A model generated the notes under the pieces. It had not been told where the DNA came from. It saw only the letters and a list, made by a program, of their open reading frames with translations, and did no database searches. A program made the translations under genes and the position numbers. Shown here in pieces: positions 34,862-42,994 of a stretch of 64,000 nucleotides of DNA. Origin of the DNA: Gleimia hominis (lineage in GTDB: Bacteria; Actinomycetota; Actinomycetes; Actinomycetales; Actinomycetaceae); contig NZ_JASXSX010000003.1 in NCBI RefSeq assembly GCF_032085515.1, positions 1-64,000 of the forward strand. The letters run 5' to 3'. The stretch's first letter is position 1. Every line of letters starts with the position of its first letter.

Positions 34862-35809
34862 TTACTTTTCTTCTGCTTTTGACTCGTCTTTGGAGTCAGC
34901 TTCTTTCACAGTCTCAGCGTCCGCTGCTTCTGCCTTCGGCTGCTCGGCTTTATCTGCCTTAGGTTCGGCAGCTGCTTCGTCTGCCTTGGGTTCACTGTCG
35001 GACTTTCCAGCGGACTTGGCTGACGCATCTTTACCAGGGGTCTCGCCCTCCAGCAGTTCGCGTTCCCACTCCGCCATCGGCTCAGCCTGTGCCTCACCAT
35101 CTTTCTTCTGACGACGCTGTGAGCGTTCCAGCAGGCCCGCTGCAACCGCATCCGCAACCACGCGGGTCAGTACGGAGACGGCACCGATTGCGTCATCGTT
35201 ACCGGGAATGCCGTATTCAACATCATCCGGATCGCAGTTGGTGTCGAGGATAGCTACCACTGGGATCCCCAGTTTCTTCGCCTCCGCAATCGCCAGGTGC
35301 TCTTTGTTCGTGTCCACTACCCACAGTGCGGACGGGAGCTTCGCCATGTCCCGAATCCCACCCAGGGAGCGTTCGAGCTTCTCTTTCTCGCGACGCATCA
35401 TGAGCAGTTCCTTCTTGGTGCGACCCGAAGAAGCGACGTCGTCAAAGTCGATCTCTTCCAGTTCTTTCATGCGCTGCACGCGCTTAGCTACGGTCTGGAA
35501 GTTGGTGAGCATACCGCCGAGCCAACGGTGGTTCACGTACGGCATGCCGACGCGTTGAGCCTGCTCCTCAACGCTTTCTTGCGCCTGCTTCTTGGTACCA
35601 ATGAAGAGGATGTTGCCGTTGTGCGCAACCGTTTCTTTAACGTATTCGAATGCGCGGTCAATATCCGCGATGGTTTGCTGCAGGTCAATGATGTAGATGC
35701 CGTTGCGTTCCGTGAGGATGAAACGCTTCATCTTCGGGTTCCAACGACGGGTCTGGTGACCAAAGTGGACGCCGCTTTCGAGAAGCTGACGCATGGTAAC
35801 AACTGCCAT
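34862..35809 (-). CDS. rpsB: Ribosomal protein uS2
   Basis: 30S subunit protein. Start at ATG 35809 (MAVVTMRQLLESGVHFGH), which has GGAAGGAAC upstream; the frame extends to 35911 but that part is leader. Core conserved features: TRRWNPKMKRFI, NHRWLGGMLTNF and PVVAILDTNCDPDDV. Residues from about 240 to 315 form an Ala/Glu/Lys-rich disordered tail. First gene of the rpsB-tsf unit with a long leader and clear promoter upstream. Confidence 0.95.
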   Translation of the reverse strand: MAVVTMRQLLESGVHFGHQTRRWNPKMKRFILTERNGIYIIDLQQTIADIDRAFEYVKETVAHNGNILFIGTKKQAQESVEEQAQRVGMPYVNHRWLGGMLTNFQTVAKRVQRMKELEEIDFDDVASSGRTKKELLMMRREKEKLERSLGGIRDMAKLPSALWVVDTNKEHLAIAEAKKLGIPVVAILDTNCDPDDVEYGIPGNDDAIGAVSVLTRVVADAVAAGLLERSQRRQKKDGEAQAEPMAEWERELLEGETPGKDASAKSAGKSDSEPKADEAAAEPKADKAEQPKAEAADAETVKEADSKDESKAEEK

Positions 35810-35903
35810 GGTTGTTCCTTCCGGTGCGAGTGCACCAATCGGCCGCATAATGCGGGTAATTTCAGTTCTTTTATAGCCCTTGAGGGCCCCTAGCGTTCTG
35901 ACC

Positions 35904-35940
35904 GGACGCACCCAACCTAACGGTTAGGACTGTGGCGTCC
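35904..35940 (-). promoter_or_regulatory. Structured element in the rpsB leader
   Basis: Symmetric two-part hairpin: outer arms GGACGC / GCGTCC, six-base internal loops on each side, inner arms CCTAAC / GTTAGG with a single central base. It lies about 95 bases upstream of the rpsB start within the leader. It could bind S2 for autoregulation, but no known motif was recognised. Confidence 0.45.
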
Positions 35941-36071
35941 GCGCCCCACTTCACGAGCCGCCTACTTAGCTGACGCACCAGTGTGGTCCGCCCTAGTAGG
36001 GGTGTGACAGCGGTGAAGAACGCGCGTTAGTCGCCGCTCATGACCATTTGGACACAAACGGCGCCGCGTTT

Positions 36072-36100
36072 ATTGTACGCCACAGGGCGCAGACGGTAAA
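36072..36100 (-). promoter_or_regulatory. rpsB promoter
   Basis: -35 TTTACC (36095-36100), 17-base spacer, -10 TACAAT (36072-36077) on the minus strand. This predicts a leader of about 255 bases for rpsB. Confidence 0.55.
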
Positions 36101-36221
36101 GGAACGGGTTGGTACGCCCGCTCACACAAACCGGTGGATGGGATTTATCCACCGCTGTTTTTACACACAACCGCGCGGACACACCGCGTTCACGTGCAGT
36201 TTGTACCGTAGATTCAACACC

Positions 36222-36869
36222 ATGCTTCATTTACATCGGCCGCTTCCTCATTCACTGCGTTTCGCCGCGTTCTCCTCACGGGCGTTGATCCGCAGTATTG
36301 CCTTAGTTGTAGCGCTAGCCCTGTGTACTGGTGCCAACTTTGTTTCAAGCAGTGCAAACCGCGAAACAGCCGAGTGGGTATCCACCGGTTTATCAAATAC
36401 CGGTGAAGCTGCAGACGAAGGCCCTGGCGCCACTCGGGCTCACCCCCGCATCAAAGCCAGTGGGCGCTGGATTCCACCGGTTCCCCGTCCATTGAACGTT
36501 GGCAGGCGGTTTGATCCACCGGCTAAACGTTGGCTGCCCGGGCACCGCGGCGTAGATTTGTGTCCCCCAGTGGGCACTGCGGTACGTGCCCCACGCGCAG
36601 GCCGCGTAGTGTATGCCGCTGACCTAGCCGGAAGGCCCGTCATTTCAATTGAACATGAGGACGGTTTACACTCCACCCTCGAACCCGTGGAAGCAACCGT
36701 TTCCAAAGGGCAAACAGTAGAACAAGGCACCGTGGTGGGCACACTAGTTAGCGGACACGACAACGATTGCTTGCATTTTGGTGTGCGCAAGGACAAAGAT
36801 ACCTACTTAGATCCCCTCTTGCTGATAAACCCCAGAGCAGTTTTAAAACCCTGGGACGCCCCGGCTTAA
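36222..36869 (+). CDS. M23-type (LytM fold) cell-wall protein
   Basis: Secreted or membrane-anchored protein with the peptidase M23 fold, probably acting on peptidoglycan. Start at ATG 36222: a TAGATT -10-like box ends seven bases upstream, suggesting a leaderless mRNA; the open frame to 36048 lacks support. A signal sequence follows (RSIALVVALALCTGANF). The fold keeps the HxxxD ligand pair in GHRGVDL, but the usual HxH motif reads CLHFGV, so one metal ligand is a cysteine. It may be catalytically inactive. Related proteins next to rpsB are common in actinobacteria. 215 residues. Confidence 0.82.
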   Translation: MLHLHRPLPHSLRFAAFSSRALIRSIALVVALALCTGANFVSSSANRETAEWVSTGLSNTGEAADEGPGATRAHPRIKASGRWIPPVPRPLNVGRRFDPPAKRWLPGHRGVDLCPPVGTAVRAPRAGRVVYAADLAGRPVISIEHEDGLHSTLEPVEATVSKGQTVEQGTVVGTLVSGHDNDCLHFGVRKDKDTYLDPLLLINPRAVLKPWDAPA

Positions 36870-36936
36870 ACCGCGAACCGGCAGAAGCAGAAACCAACTC
36901 TCTCGCGCACCTAGATTATCTTCGGGGCAGCTGCGT

Positions 36937-37028
36937 TTACGCACGAGGAGTTTCTTGGAGCCGGCCGCGATTACGCACGAGGAGTTTCTTGGGCCCGTGG
37001 CTGGGCTTACGCACGCGGATGAGCTTGA
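36937..37028 (-). repeat. 34-36 bp tandem repeat beginning in the xerC 3' end
   Basis: In the mRNA each unit ends in CGTGCGTAA: at 37007-37015 (the xerC stop), 36971-36979 and 36937-36945. The second and third share 22 identical bases (TTACGCACGAGGAGTTTCTT plus GG on the plus strand), and the gene end matches them at about 16 of 22. Confidence 0.85.
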
Positions 37029-37906
37029 CGCATGATGCGAGTAAGACGCGCCGCATCCACATGCGTGTAACGCTGCGTCGTCTGCAACGACGCGTGCCCC
37101 AGCAGATCCTGCACCGACCGCAGATCCGCTCCCCCCTCGAGCATGTGTGTAGCAGCGCAGTGACGTAAACCGTGTGGAGAAATGGTTGGCACACCCGCTC
37201 CCGCACACGCGCGCTCCAACCGAGCCCGCACTGTCCGCTGGTTAATCCGCCTTCCTCTAACCCCCAAGAAAAACGCCTGCCCCGACTTCTCACTCGCTAA
37301 CTGACCGCGCCCCACCTCAATCCACTGACGCATCGCTTCGTGAGCCGGTAAACCATACGGAACTACCCGTTCCTTATTTCCCTTCCCCAACACTCTTAAC
37401 GTATGCGCCGAAGCGTCCAAACTGGTCAAATCAAGCCCAGTAAGTTCCGCCACCCGCATTCCCGTTGAATATAAGACCTCAAAAATCGCCCAGTCCCGCA
37501 TCTGCTGCGGATCATCCTCCGCTTGCACCTTCACCCACCGCAAAAGCCGATTAGTTTGCTTCACATTCAACGTTGCCGGCAGGTTCTGACTAACCTTAGT
37601 CCCCGTGAGTTTCAACGCGGGATCCACCGCGATAAAACCTTCTTTTTTCGCCCAAGCACCAAAGAGCCTAACGGTAGCGATGTAACGAGCCAGGGACGTC
37701 CGAGCTGCCCCCTCCCGCACCCGGCCGGCGAGCCAACCCCTCAACGCTCGATAGGTGAAAGCTGCCGCCTGGAAGTTCCCATTGGGGTAAATCCAACTGA
37801 GGCAATCCCGCAGATCAGTTTCATACGCTCGGACTGAGTGTTTGCTAAAACCGCGCGTGTACTGCAAGTAGCGGCCGAAATCCTCCAGCAACTTTTCTTG
37901 GTCCAC
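37007..37906 (-). CDS. xerC: Tyrosine recombinase XerC
   Basis: Resolves chromosome dimers at dif with XerD. The 299-residue protein has an N-terminal SAM-like domain and the catalytic residues: Arg in STGMRVAEL, Lys in LGKGNKERVVP, HGLRH and the nucleophile Tyr in QTTQRYTHV. Two GTG starts are possible (37927 and 37906). The second has AAAGGG seven bases upstream and is preferred. The position between rpsB-M23 and dprA is usual in actinobacteria, which argues for Xer and not a mobile integrase. The stop is duplicated downstream. Confidence 0.93.
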   Translation of the reverse strand: MDQEKLLEDFGRYLQYTRGFSKHSVRAYETDLRDCLSWIYPNGNFQAAAFTYRALRGWLAGRVREGAARTSLARYIATVRLFGAWAKKEGFIAVDPALKLTGTKVSQNLPATLNVKQTNRLLRWVKVQAEDDPQQMRDWAIFEVLYSTGMRVAELTGLDLTSLDASAHTLRVLGKGNKERVVPYGLPAHEAMRQWIEVGRGQLASEKSGQAFFLGVRGRRINQRTVRARLERACAGAGVPTISPHGLRHCAATHMLEGGADLRSVQDLLGHASLQTTQRYTHVDAARLTRIMRQAHPRA

Positions 37907-37986
37907 GTGATCGCCCTTTCGAAACACTTAATTGTACACCGCAAATAAAACAGGACGGCATGACTATTCGTTGATATTCTGCCTAT

Positions 37987-38661
37987 ATGAGTAATGCAAA
38001 ACTATCCCACTCCGCCGAAGATTACCTGAAGATCATTTGGAAACTAAAAGAGTGGTCTGACCAGCCAGTTAGCACCACACTCCTATCGGAAACCTCAGGA
38101 ATGCGGGCATCAACCGTGTCAGACGCAGTGAAGAGGCTCACCGCCAGCGGTCTAGTGAAACACGCTCCGTATTCATCTATTGCGCTCACCCCCAAAGGCC
38201 GTAAGATCGCGATCGCCATGGTCCGCCGCCACCGGATTATCGAAACGTTCCTGGTATCCCACATGGGCTACCGGTGGGACGAAGTTGACGACGAGGCAGA
38301 ACATTTAGAGCACGCCGCATCCGACAAGCTCATTGACCGCATGGAAGAGATGCTGGACTACCCCACGCGGGACCCCCACGGTGATCCAATTCCAGATCGG
38401 GACGGCAATATTGCGCAGTTGGATGCGAAACCGTTGACCGAAGCCCCGAAAGATGTGGAGCTGAAAGTGGAGCGGATCAGTGACTCAGATCCGAAGTTCC
38501 TGCGGTTCCTCAAAGAAAACGACATCCACATTGGATCAACCTTCCAGTCGATTCCAGCAGGTGAGTTCTCAGAAAACGTTCTTATCCGACTACCGAAAAC
38601 ACAGAACCCGATTCCAGTTGGGAAATCGAGCGCACAGCTCATCTGGGTTTCACACAGTTAA
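37987..38661 (+). CDS. DtxR/MntR-family metal-dependent repressor
   Basis: Metal-sensing transcriptional regulator of 224 residues. Domains: winged helix (about 1-70, SAEDYLKIIWKL and TVSDAVKRLTASGLV), dimerisation and metal-binding helices (70-140, RRHRIIETFLV, EVDDEAEHLEHAASDKLIDRME) and a C-terminal SH3/FeoA-like domain. The sequence resembles MntR-like actinobacterial members, so Mn(II) control of mntH at 13849 is plausible but not shown. A GATATT box eight bases before the ATG suggests a leaderless mRNA. It is divergent from xerC over 80 bases. Confidence 0.88.
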   Translation: MSNAKLSHSAEDYLKIIWKLKEWSDQPVSTTLLSETSGMRASTVSDAVKRLTASGLVKHAPYSSIALTPKGRKIAIAMVRRHRIIETFLVSHMGYRWDEVDDEAEHLEHAASDKLIDRMEEMLDYPTRDPHGDPIPDRDGNIAQLDAKPLTEAPKDVELKVERISDSDPKFLRFLKENDIHIGSTFQSIPAGEFSENVLIRLPKTQNPIPVGKSSAQLIWVSHS

Positions 38662-38687
38662 ACTCGCCCCTCTCCCAGTCGGCGAGT
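38662..38687. terminator. Bidirectional terminator between the DtxR-like gene and dprA
   Basis: 7-bp stem ACTCGCC / GGCGAGT with a 12-base loop in the 26 bases separating two convergent genes. Confidence 0.5.
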
Positions 38688-39845
38688 CTAAGAGCGCGCA
38701 TACACCCCATTACCACCGCGGCACTGCCCAGCCAACACCAAAGCCGCTAGTGCAGGCAGTACTTCTTGCATAGATAAACCAGCTTCACAAGCAACATTAT
38801 CGGCAGATGCCCAACCGCGGCGGGGAAGCGCATCCCACACTCGCTGCTGGGCATCAGACAAGTTTGTTGGCGCGCACTGCTTACTCTCCCCCGCCGACTT
38901 AGCTGGCAAAGTCAACTCCAACTGCGTCCCAATCGGATCCACCAGCTCACAGATCTGCTGAGCACTCACCACCAGGGATGCGCCGTTGCGGATCGCCTCG
39001 TGACAGCCCGCAGACTGACTCGAAAACACAGAGCCCGGTACCGCGCCCACAGCCCGGCCCAGTTCTAGAGCCCGGTTCAACGTAGCCAACGCACCCGACC
39101 GGTACCCCGCCTCAACAACGATAGTGGCTGAACAGTAGGCAGCAATCAACCTGTTTCTTGCTAAAAACCGCCAGCGAGCCGGACGCGAAAACGGGCTGCC
39201 CTCTGAAATGATCGCGCCCGTTTCCATGATTGAAGAAAACAGTTCCTCATTAGAACGCGGGTAAAGATTACACACCCCACCAGCCATAACCGCTACCGTG
39301 TGCCCACCTCGCACCGCACCGGCGTGGGCCGCAGTATCAATGCCCAGCGCACCTCCAGAAACCACGGTCTTACCCGCGCGGGCAAGTTCCCACGCGAAAT
39401 CCCGCGCTAACTCACGCCCGTAATGCGTGCAGGCACGCGCACCCACCAGTGCCACTCGCATCTGCCGCTTCAACTGCCCACGTATCCACAGGGCATGCGG
39501 CGCAGCATTACCCAAATCGTTGAACTCCACCGGCCAATTTGGGTGCCCCCGGTAGATTACACTGCCACCAACCCGGTCGATTGCTTCCAAGTCCCGCTCT
39601 ACGTTCAACTTCTGTAGTCGCGGTAGCCACCGGGCTAGAGCTCGCACCCACGGCCGCTCTTGCCCTGACTCGTCACAGATCAGCGTGCTGGGAAGCGAAT
39701 CCGCTGCGGGTTTACTCAGTACCCATTCCAGTGCCTCCGCCGCGCCGAGCGCATCTACCAGTATTCCGGCGGACTCATCACCGGGCTCTACGAGTGCGCT
39801 CCACGCACACGCCACCTGCTTCGGATCCGCGTAATCAATACTCAC
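38688..39845 (-). CDS. dprA: DNA-processing protein DprA
   Basis: Loads RecA on incoming single-stranded DNA during transformation; also conserved in non-competent bacteria. The Rossmann-like core shows ALVGARACTHYGRELA, SGGALGIDTAAHAGA and VMAGGVCNLYPRSNEEL; a C-terminal winged helix follows (QQRVWDALPRRGWAS). The frame runs to 40022 inside yifB, but the GTG at 39845, overlapping the yifB stop (GTGA), gives a sensible 385-residue protein. Third gene of yraN-yifB-dprA. Confidence 0.92.
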   Translation of the reverse strand: MSIDYADPKQVACAWSALVEPGDESAGILVDALGAAEALEWVLSKPAADSLPSTLICDESGQERPWVRALARWLPRLQKLNVERDLEAIDRVGGSVIYRGHPNWPVEFNDLGNAAPHALWIRGQLKRQMRVALVGARACTHYGRELARDFAWELARAGKTVVSGGALGIDTAAHAGAVRGGHTVAVMAGGVCNLYPRSNEELFSSIMETGAIISEGSPFSRPARWRFLARNRLIAAYCSATIVVEAGYRSGALATLNRALELGRAVGAVPGSVFSSQSAGCHEAIRNGASLVVSAQQICELVDPIGTQLELTLPAKSAGESKQCAPTNLSDAQQRVWDALPRRGWASADNVACEAGLSMQEVLPALAALVLAGQCRGGNGVYARS

Positions 39846-41383
39846 GATTCTTCCCCATTTCGATAGTTCAACGCCGCATAAACATCTTCCAAACGCACAT
39901 CTCTGCCAGCCACGTCCGCGTGAGTGAGCGCTAACCGCAACACCCGATCCGCGCCGCGCAAAGAAATCCGTCCGCGGCTGAGTGCCGTTTCGATTGGATC
40001 GATCACCCCAAAGTCTGAACAAACCTGGCGCACCACGCTAGAACTCGCGTGCGCATTCATAGACCACGGATAGGTGCGCCACCTATGAGCACTGCGCTCA
40101 CGAGCCGCCACCACCATTTCGCGCGCCCGCGCGCTCGACCACTCAGGAGGTTCGGACAAAGCCGCGGCGGACGGGGCAGTCACATTAATCTGAATATCCA
40201 CTCGGTCCATCAAAGGTCCAGACAGCCGCGCCGCATACCGACGCAACTGTATCGACGAGCAAGTGCAGGCCCGCTGGCGGGAGTTTCGAAATCCACACGG
40301 ACACGGATTCGTGGCCATCACCAGTTGAAACCGAGCTGGGAAGCGAACAATCTCGCGCGCCCGGTGAATCATCACCACCCCGCTTTCCAGAGGTTGACGT
40401 AACGCGTCCAACACTCGCACCGGGAACTCAGCGGCCTCATCTAAAAAAAGGACTCCGCCGTGAGCCAAGGAAACCGCCCCGGGCATGGGCATTCCCGCCC
40501 CTCCACCAATTAGTGCCACCATGGTGGCGCTATGGTGCGGACTTTGAATCGGGGGCCTTACAATCAACCCGTTTGCGGCGGAGAACTTACCGGCAATCGA
40601 GTGAACAGCCGTGACCTCCACCGAATCCTCAGCGGACAAATCCGGCAAAAACGTTGGGAGCCGCCGGGCAATCATGGTTTTCCCAGCTCCCGGTTCCCCA
40701 TTCATCACCAGATGATGCCCACCCGATGCCGCCAGGATCATGCCCCGAACCGCATAGTTCTGCCCCCGAACCTCACTTAAATCCAAATTCTCATCTTCGG
40801 TATCCGCAGGGCTTTCACTCACTGTTTCTTGAGGCACTACCGGTAGCCCCGCGGGGAGGGTACCCCCAAAATCAGATACTAAATCACGCAAATGCGAATA
40901 CGCCCGCACTCGGATTCCCGGTACCAGTGAAGCTTCGTCAAGCGACTCACGCGCCACCACGAGCGTGGTGTAACCAGCTTTTCTAGCAGCCAGAGCGGCA
41001 ATCAAGACGGCACGCGCGGGGCGCAGCGAACCATCTAAACCGAGTTCAGCAACAAACACACAGTTTTCGATGGCTGCTGCCTTCACCCGCCCCCGAGCCG
41101 CCAGCATTCCCACCGCGATCGCTAAATCAAACGCGGCTCCCGCCTTAGGCAGTGACGCTGGGGAGAGGTTTACAGTAATCCGCTTCTGCACCCACGCCAG
41201 GCCGCACGACTGCACCGCTGCCCGCACCCGATCGCGCGCTTCTTTGATGGAAGTGTCGGGCAGCCCCACCAGGTGAAAGCCAGGCACACCACTCGCCAAA
41301 TGGGTTTCTACCGTTACGACATGGCCCTGGGTACCGCGGAACGCGCAACCGTGGGTTTTAACTAGAATCGCGGGGGAACTCAT
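39842..41383 (-). CDS. comM: YifB/ComM-family Mg-chelatase-like ATPase
   Basis: AAA+ ATPase related to ComM, a branch-migration helicase for natural transformation. 513 residues: N-terminal Lon-like substrate domain, Walker A GEPGAGKTMIARRLP near residue 220, Walker B GVLFLDEAAEF, and a C-terminal lid. The cysteines CPCGFRNSRQRACTC match the zinc-finger-like segment of the family. The ATG overlaps the yraN stop. With dprA this makes a DNA-uptake-related block, although no pilus or ComEC genes are here. Confidence 0.92.
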   Translation of the reverse strand: MSSPAILVKTHGCAFRGTQGHVVTVETHLASGVPGFHLVGLPDTSIKEARDRVRAAVQSCGLAWVQKRITVNLSPASLPKAGAAFDLAIAVGMLAARGRVKAAAIENCVFVAELGLDGSLRPARAVLIAALAARKAGYTTLVVARESLDEASLVPGIRVRAYSHLRDLVSDFGGTLPAGLPVVPQETVSESPADTEDENLDLSEVRGQNYAVRGMILAASGGHHLVMNGEPGAGKTMIARRLPTFLPDLSAEDSVEVTAVHSIAGKFSAANGLIVRPPIQSPHHSATMVALIGGGAGMPMPGAVSLAHGGVLFLDEAAEFPVRVLDALRQPLESGVVMIHRAREIVRFPARFQLVMATNPCPCGFRNSRQRACTCSSIQLRRYAARLSGPLMDRVDIQINVTAPSAAALSEPPEWSSARAREMVVAARERSAHRWRTYPWSMNAHASSSVVRQVCSDFGVIDPIETALSRGRISLRGADRVLRLALTHADVAGRDVRLEDVYAALNYRNGEES

Positions 41384-41736
41384 ACGATCCCCCGGTGCAG
41401 TTGCAGGTCCGCGCGGCTGCCACGCACGGACACGGTCAGTAGGTCTACGCGGTAACCGCGGTTCACGCCGCGTTCACACCGCCACTGGTGCGCACCGCGA
41501 TGGAGCCGATTTAGTTTCGCTTCCGTTACGGATTCCAACGCCGTGCCGCAGGTCGAGCCGCGCCGCGTGCGCACCTCCACCACCACCAGTTGCGTACCAT
41601 CATCCGCCACGATGTCCAGTTCACAGTGCTTACGTTTGTAGTTGCGCTCTAAAATGCGCCAGCCCAACGTATCACGCAAATAGTTAGCTGCCGCGTCCTC
41701 TCCGGCTCGACCTAAAGCATAACAGGTTCGTTTCAT
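41380..41736 (-). CDS. YraN/UPF0102 endonuclease-like protein
   Basis: Small protein (118 residues) of the UPF0102 family with a restriction-endonuclease-like fold. Motifs: GEDAAANYLRDTLGWRILERN, CELDIVADDG and VVVEVRTR, which corresponds to the E-x-K region with Arg in place of Lys. The role is uncertain. It starts the yraN-yifB-dprA block, with DnaA-box-like sites upstream. Confidence 0.9.
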   Translation of the reverse strand: MKRTCYALGRAGEDAAANYLRDTLGWRILERNYKRKHCELDIVADDGTQLVVVEVRTRRGSTCGTALESVTEAKLNRLHRGAHQWRCERGVNRGYRVDLLTVSVRGSRADLQLHRGIV

Positions 41737-41788
41737 ACCCCCACTATGTCGCAGAGCCGATGGCTGCGGCCCACAGGACCGAGGTGGT

Positions 41789-41852
41789 TGTGGACAAGCA
41801 CTTAGCGGCCAACACTGTGGACACTAATTATCCACCAGGCTAGCTATTCACA
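41789..41852. promoter_or_regulatory. Cluster of four DnaA-box-like 9-mers
   Basis: TTGTCCACA on the minus strand (41789-41797), GTGTCCACA minus (41816-41824), TTATCCACC plus (41828-41836) and CTATTCACA plus (41844-41852). The first matches the actinobacterial DnaA consensus exactly and the others have one or two mismatches. They lie within 64 bases of the 217-base gap upstream of yraN. Nothing else is evident in the gap. Confidence 0.5.
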
Positions 41853-41953
41853 GGTATGCAAATGATCCATCAGTGTAGACAGGCAAGCACAGTACAGTGC
41901 GCAGTGTAACTGTTACTCGCAGCCGCCTCCGGCCGGTGAGCGGCAAACAAAAG

Positions 41954-42253
41954 TTAGGGAATATCAAGCTCAGATTTAGCCAGTTCCTCAACGTTAATAT
42001 CTTTAAACGTCATCACCCGCACAGACTTCACAAACCGGGATGAACGGTAAATATCCCACACCCACGCGTCCTGCATCCGCAACTCAAAAAACACGTCCTG
42101 GCCCACCGGGTGGATCTGCACATCCACTTCGTTACACAAGTAAAACCGACGTTCGGTCTCCACCACGTATTTGAACAACTTCACGACGTCGCGGTACTCG
42201 CGGAACAGTTCAAGCTCACGCGCGTTTTCGTACGATTCAATATCACCGTTCAC
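41954..42253 (-). CDS. DUF2469 family protein
   Basis: A 99-residue actinobacterial protein of unknown function, nearly always between rnhB and yraN. Conserved: ELELFREYRDVVKLFKYVVE, TERRFYLCNEVDV and KSVRVMTFKDINVEELAK. Compact, soluble, no known catalytic motif. Confidence 0.9.
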   Translation of the reverse strand: MNGDIESYENARELELFREYRDVVKLFKYVVETERRFYLCNEVDVQIHPVGQDVFFELRMQDAWVWDIYRSSRFVKSVRVMTFKDINVEELAKSELDIP

Positions 42254-42340
42254 TGCAAACTCCTCTACACAATCTACGCATCTGTCTAAACGCCCTGCAC
42301 ATTTTTACGCCAGCCCATCGACAAATTTACGCGCCCTACG

Positions 42341-42994
42341 CTACCCAAGCTTCCACGACAACCGGTGCAACGGAGACGGCCCAAAACTCGCCACCGCGCC
42401 GCGATGCGCAGAAGAACCATACCCTTTATTCGAAGCCCAACTGTACCCCGGATCCGGCAACGCTTCCATCAGGTGATCACGCGCCACCTTCGCCACAATC
42501 GACGCTGCAGCCACCACCGTACACTCCTGATCCGCCTTAATCCGCGTAACCACCCGTGGATCACCCACGCGCGCAAACCGACGCGGCAAATCCTCGTCCG
42601 CAAACAGGTCCGCACGAGGCGTCAACCAATCAACCGAACCGTCCAACAGCACGGTAGACACCGCGGGCACGCCTCGCACGATAACCTCCAATGCCCGCAA
42701 ACCAGCTAACTGCAACGCCCCCGAAATCCCCACGGCATCCACCTCAGCTGCCGAAGCAAACCCCACTGCGCAGGGCCGCGACCACTGCGCCGCAGCAGCA
42801 AAAACTTCCGCGCGGCGCTGCGGCGACAACAGCTTAGAATCGGCTAAACCGGTCGGTGAAACCCCCGTACCGGCGGTTGCCGCGCCCACCGCAACTGGCC
42901 CGGCAATCGACCCGCGCCCAACCTCATCCATCCCCACCACAACCGCACCGGGCTGCATTAAAGAACGTTCAAAGTCCGGGGTTGCAAACCTCAT
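42341..42994 (-). CDS. rnhB: Ribonuclease HII
   Basis: Removes ribonucleotides from DNA and RNA-DNA hybrids. 217 residues with the active-site Asp-Glu in GMDEVGRGSIAG (residues 22-33), an Asp in LLDGSVDW and the last in IKADQECTVVAAASIVAKVARD-like sequence. It overlaps lepB by four bases. Confidence 0.95.
   Translation of the reverse strand: MRFATPDFERSLMQPGAVVVGMDEVGRGSIAGPVAVGAATAGTGVSPTGLADSKLLSPQRRAEVFAAAAQWSRPCAVGFASAAEVDAVGISGALQLAGLRALEVIVRGVPAVSTVLLDGSVDWLTPRADLFADEDLPRRFARVGDPRVVTRIKADQECTVVAAASIVAKVARDHLMEALPDPGYSWASNKGYGSSAHRGAVASFGPSPLHRLSWKLG

Noticed and set aside
37007..37906. Mobile-element integrase
   Set aside because: The tyrosine recombinase is in the conserved xerC position with core genes and has no attachment site or element genes around it.
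37961..37972. Arginine-box-like 12-mer TGACTATTCGTT before the DtxR-like gene
   Set aside because: A single shared 12-mer with the argR operator is expected by chance in 64 kb; no second half-site palindrome.
41789..41852. Chromosomal origin of replication
   Set aside because: No dnaA, dnaN or rpmH nearby and only four box-like sites in 64 bases; a true oriC usually has many more sites and that gene context.
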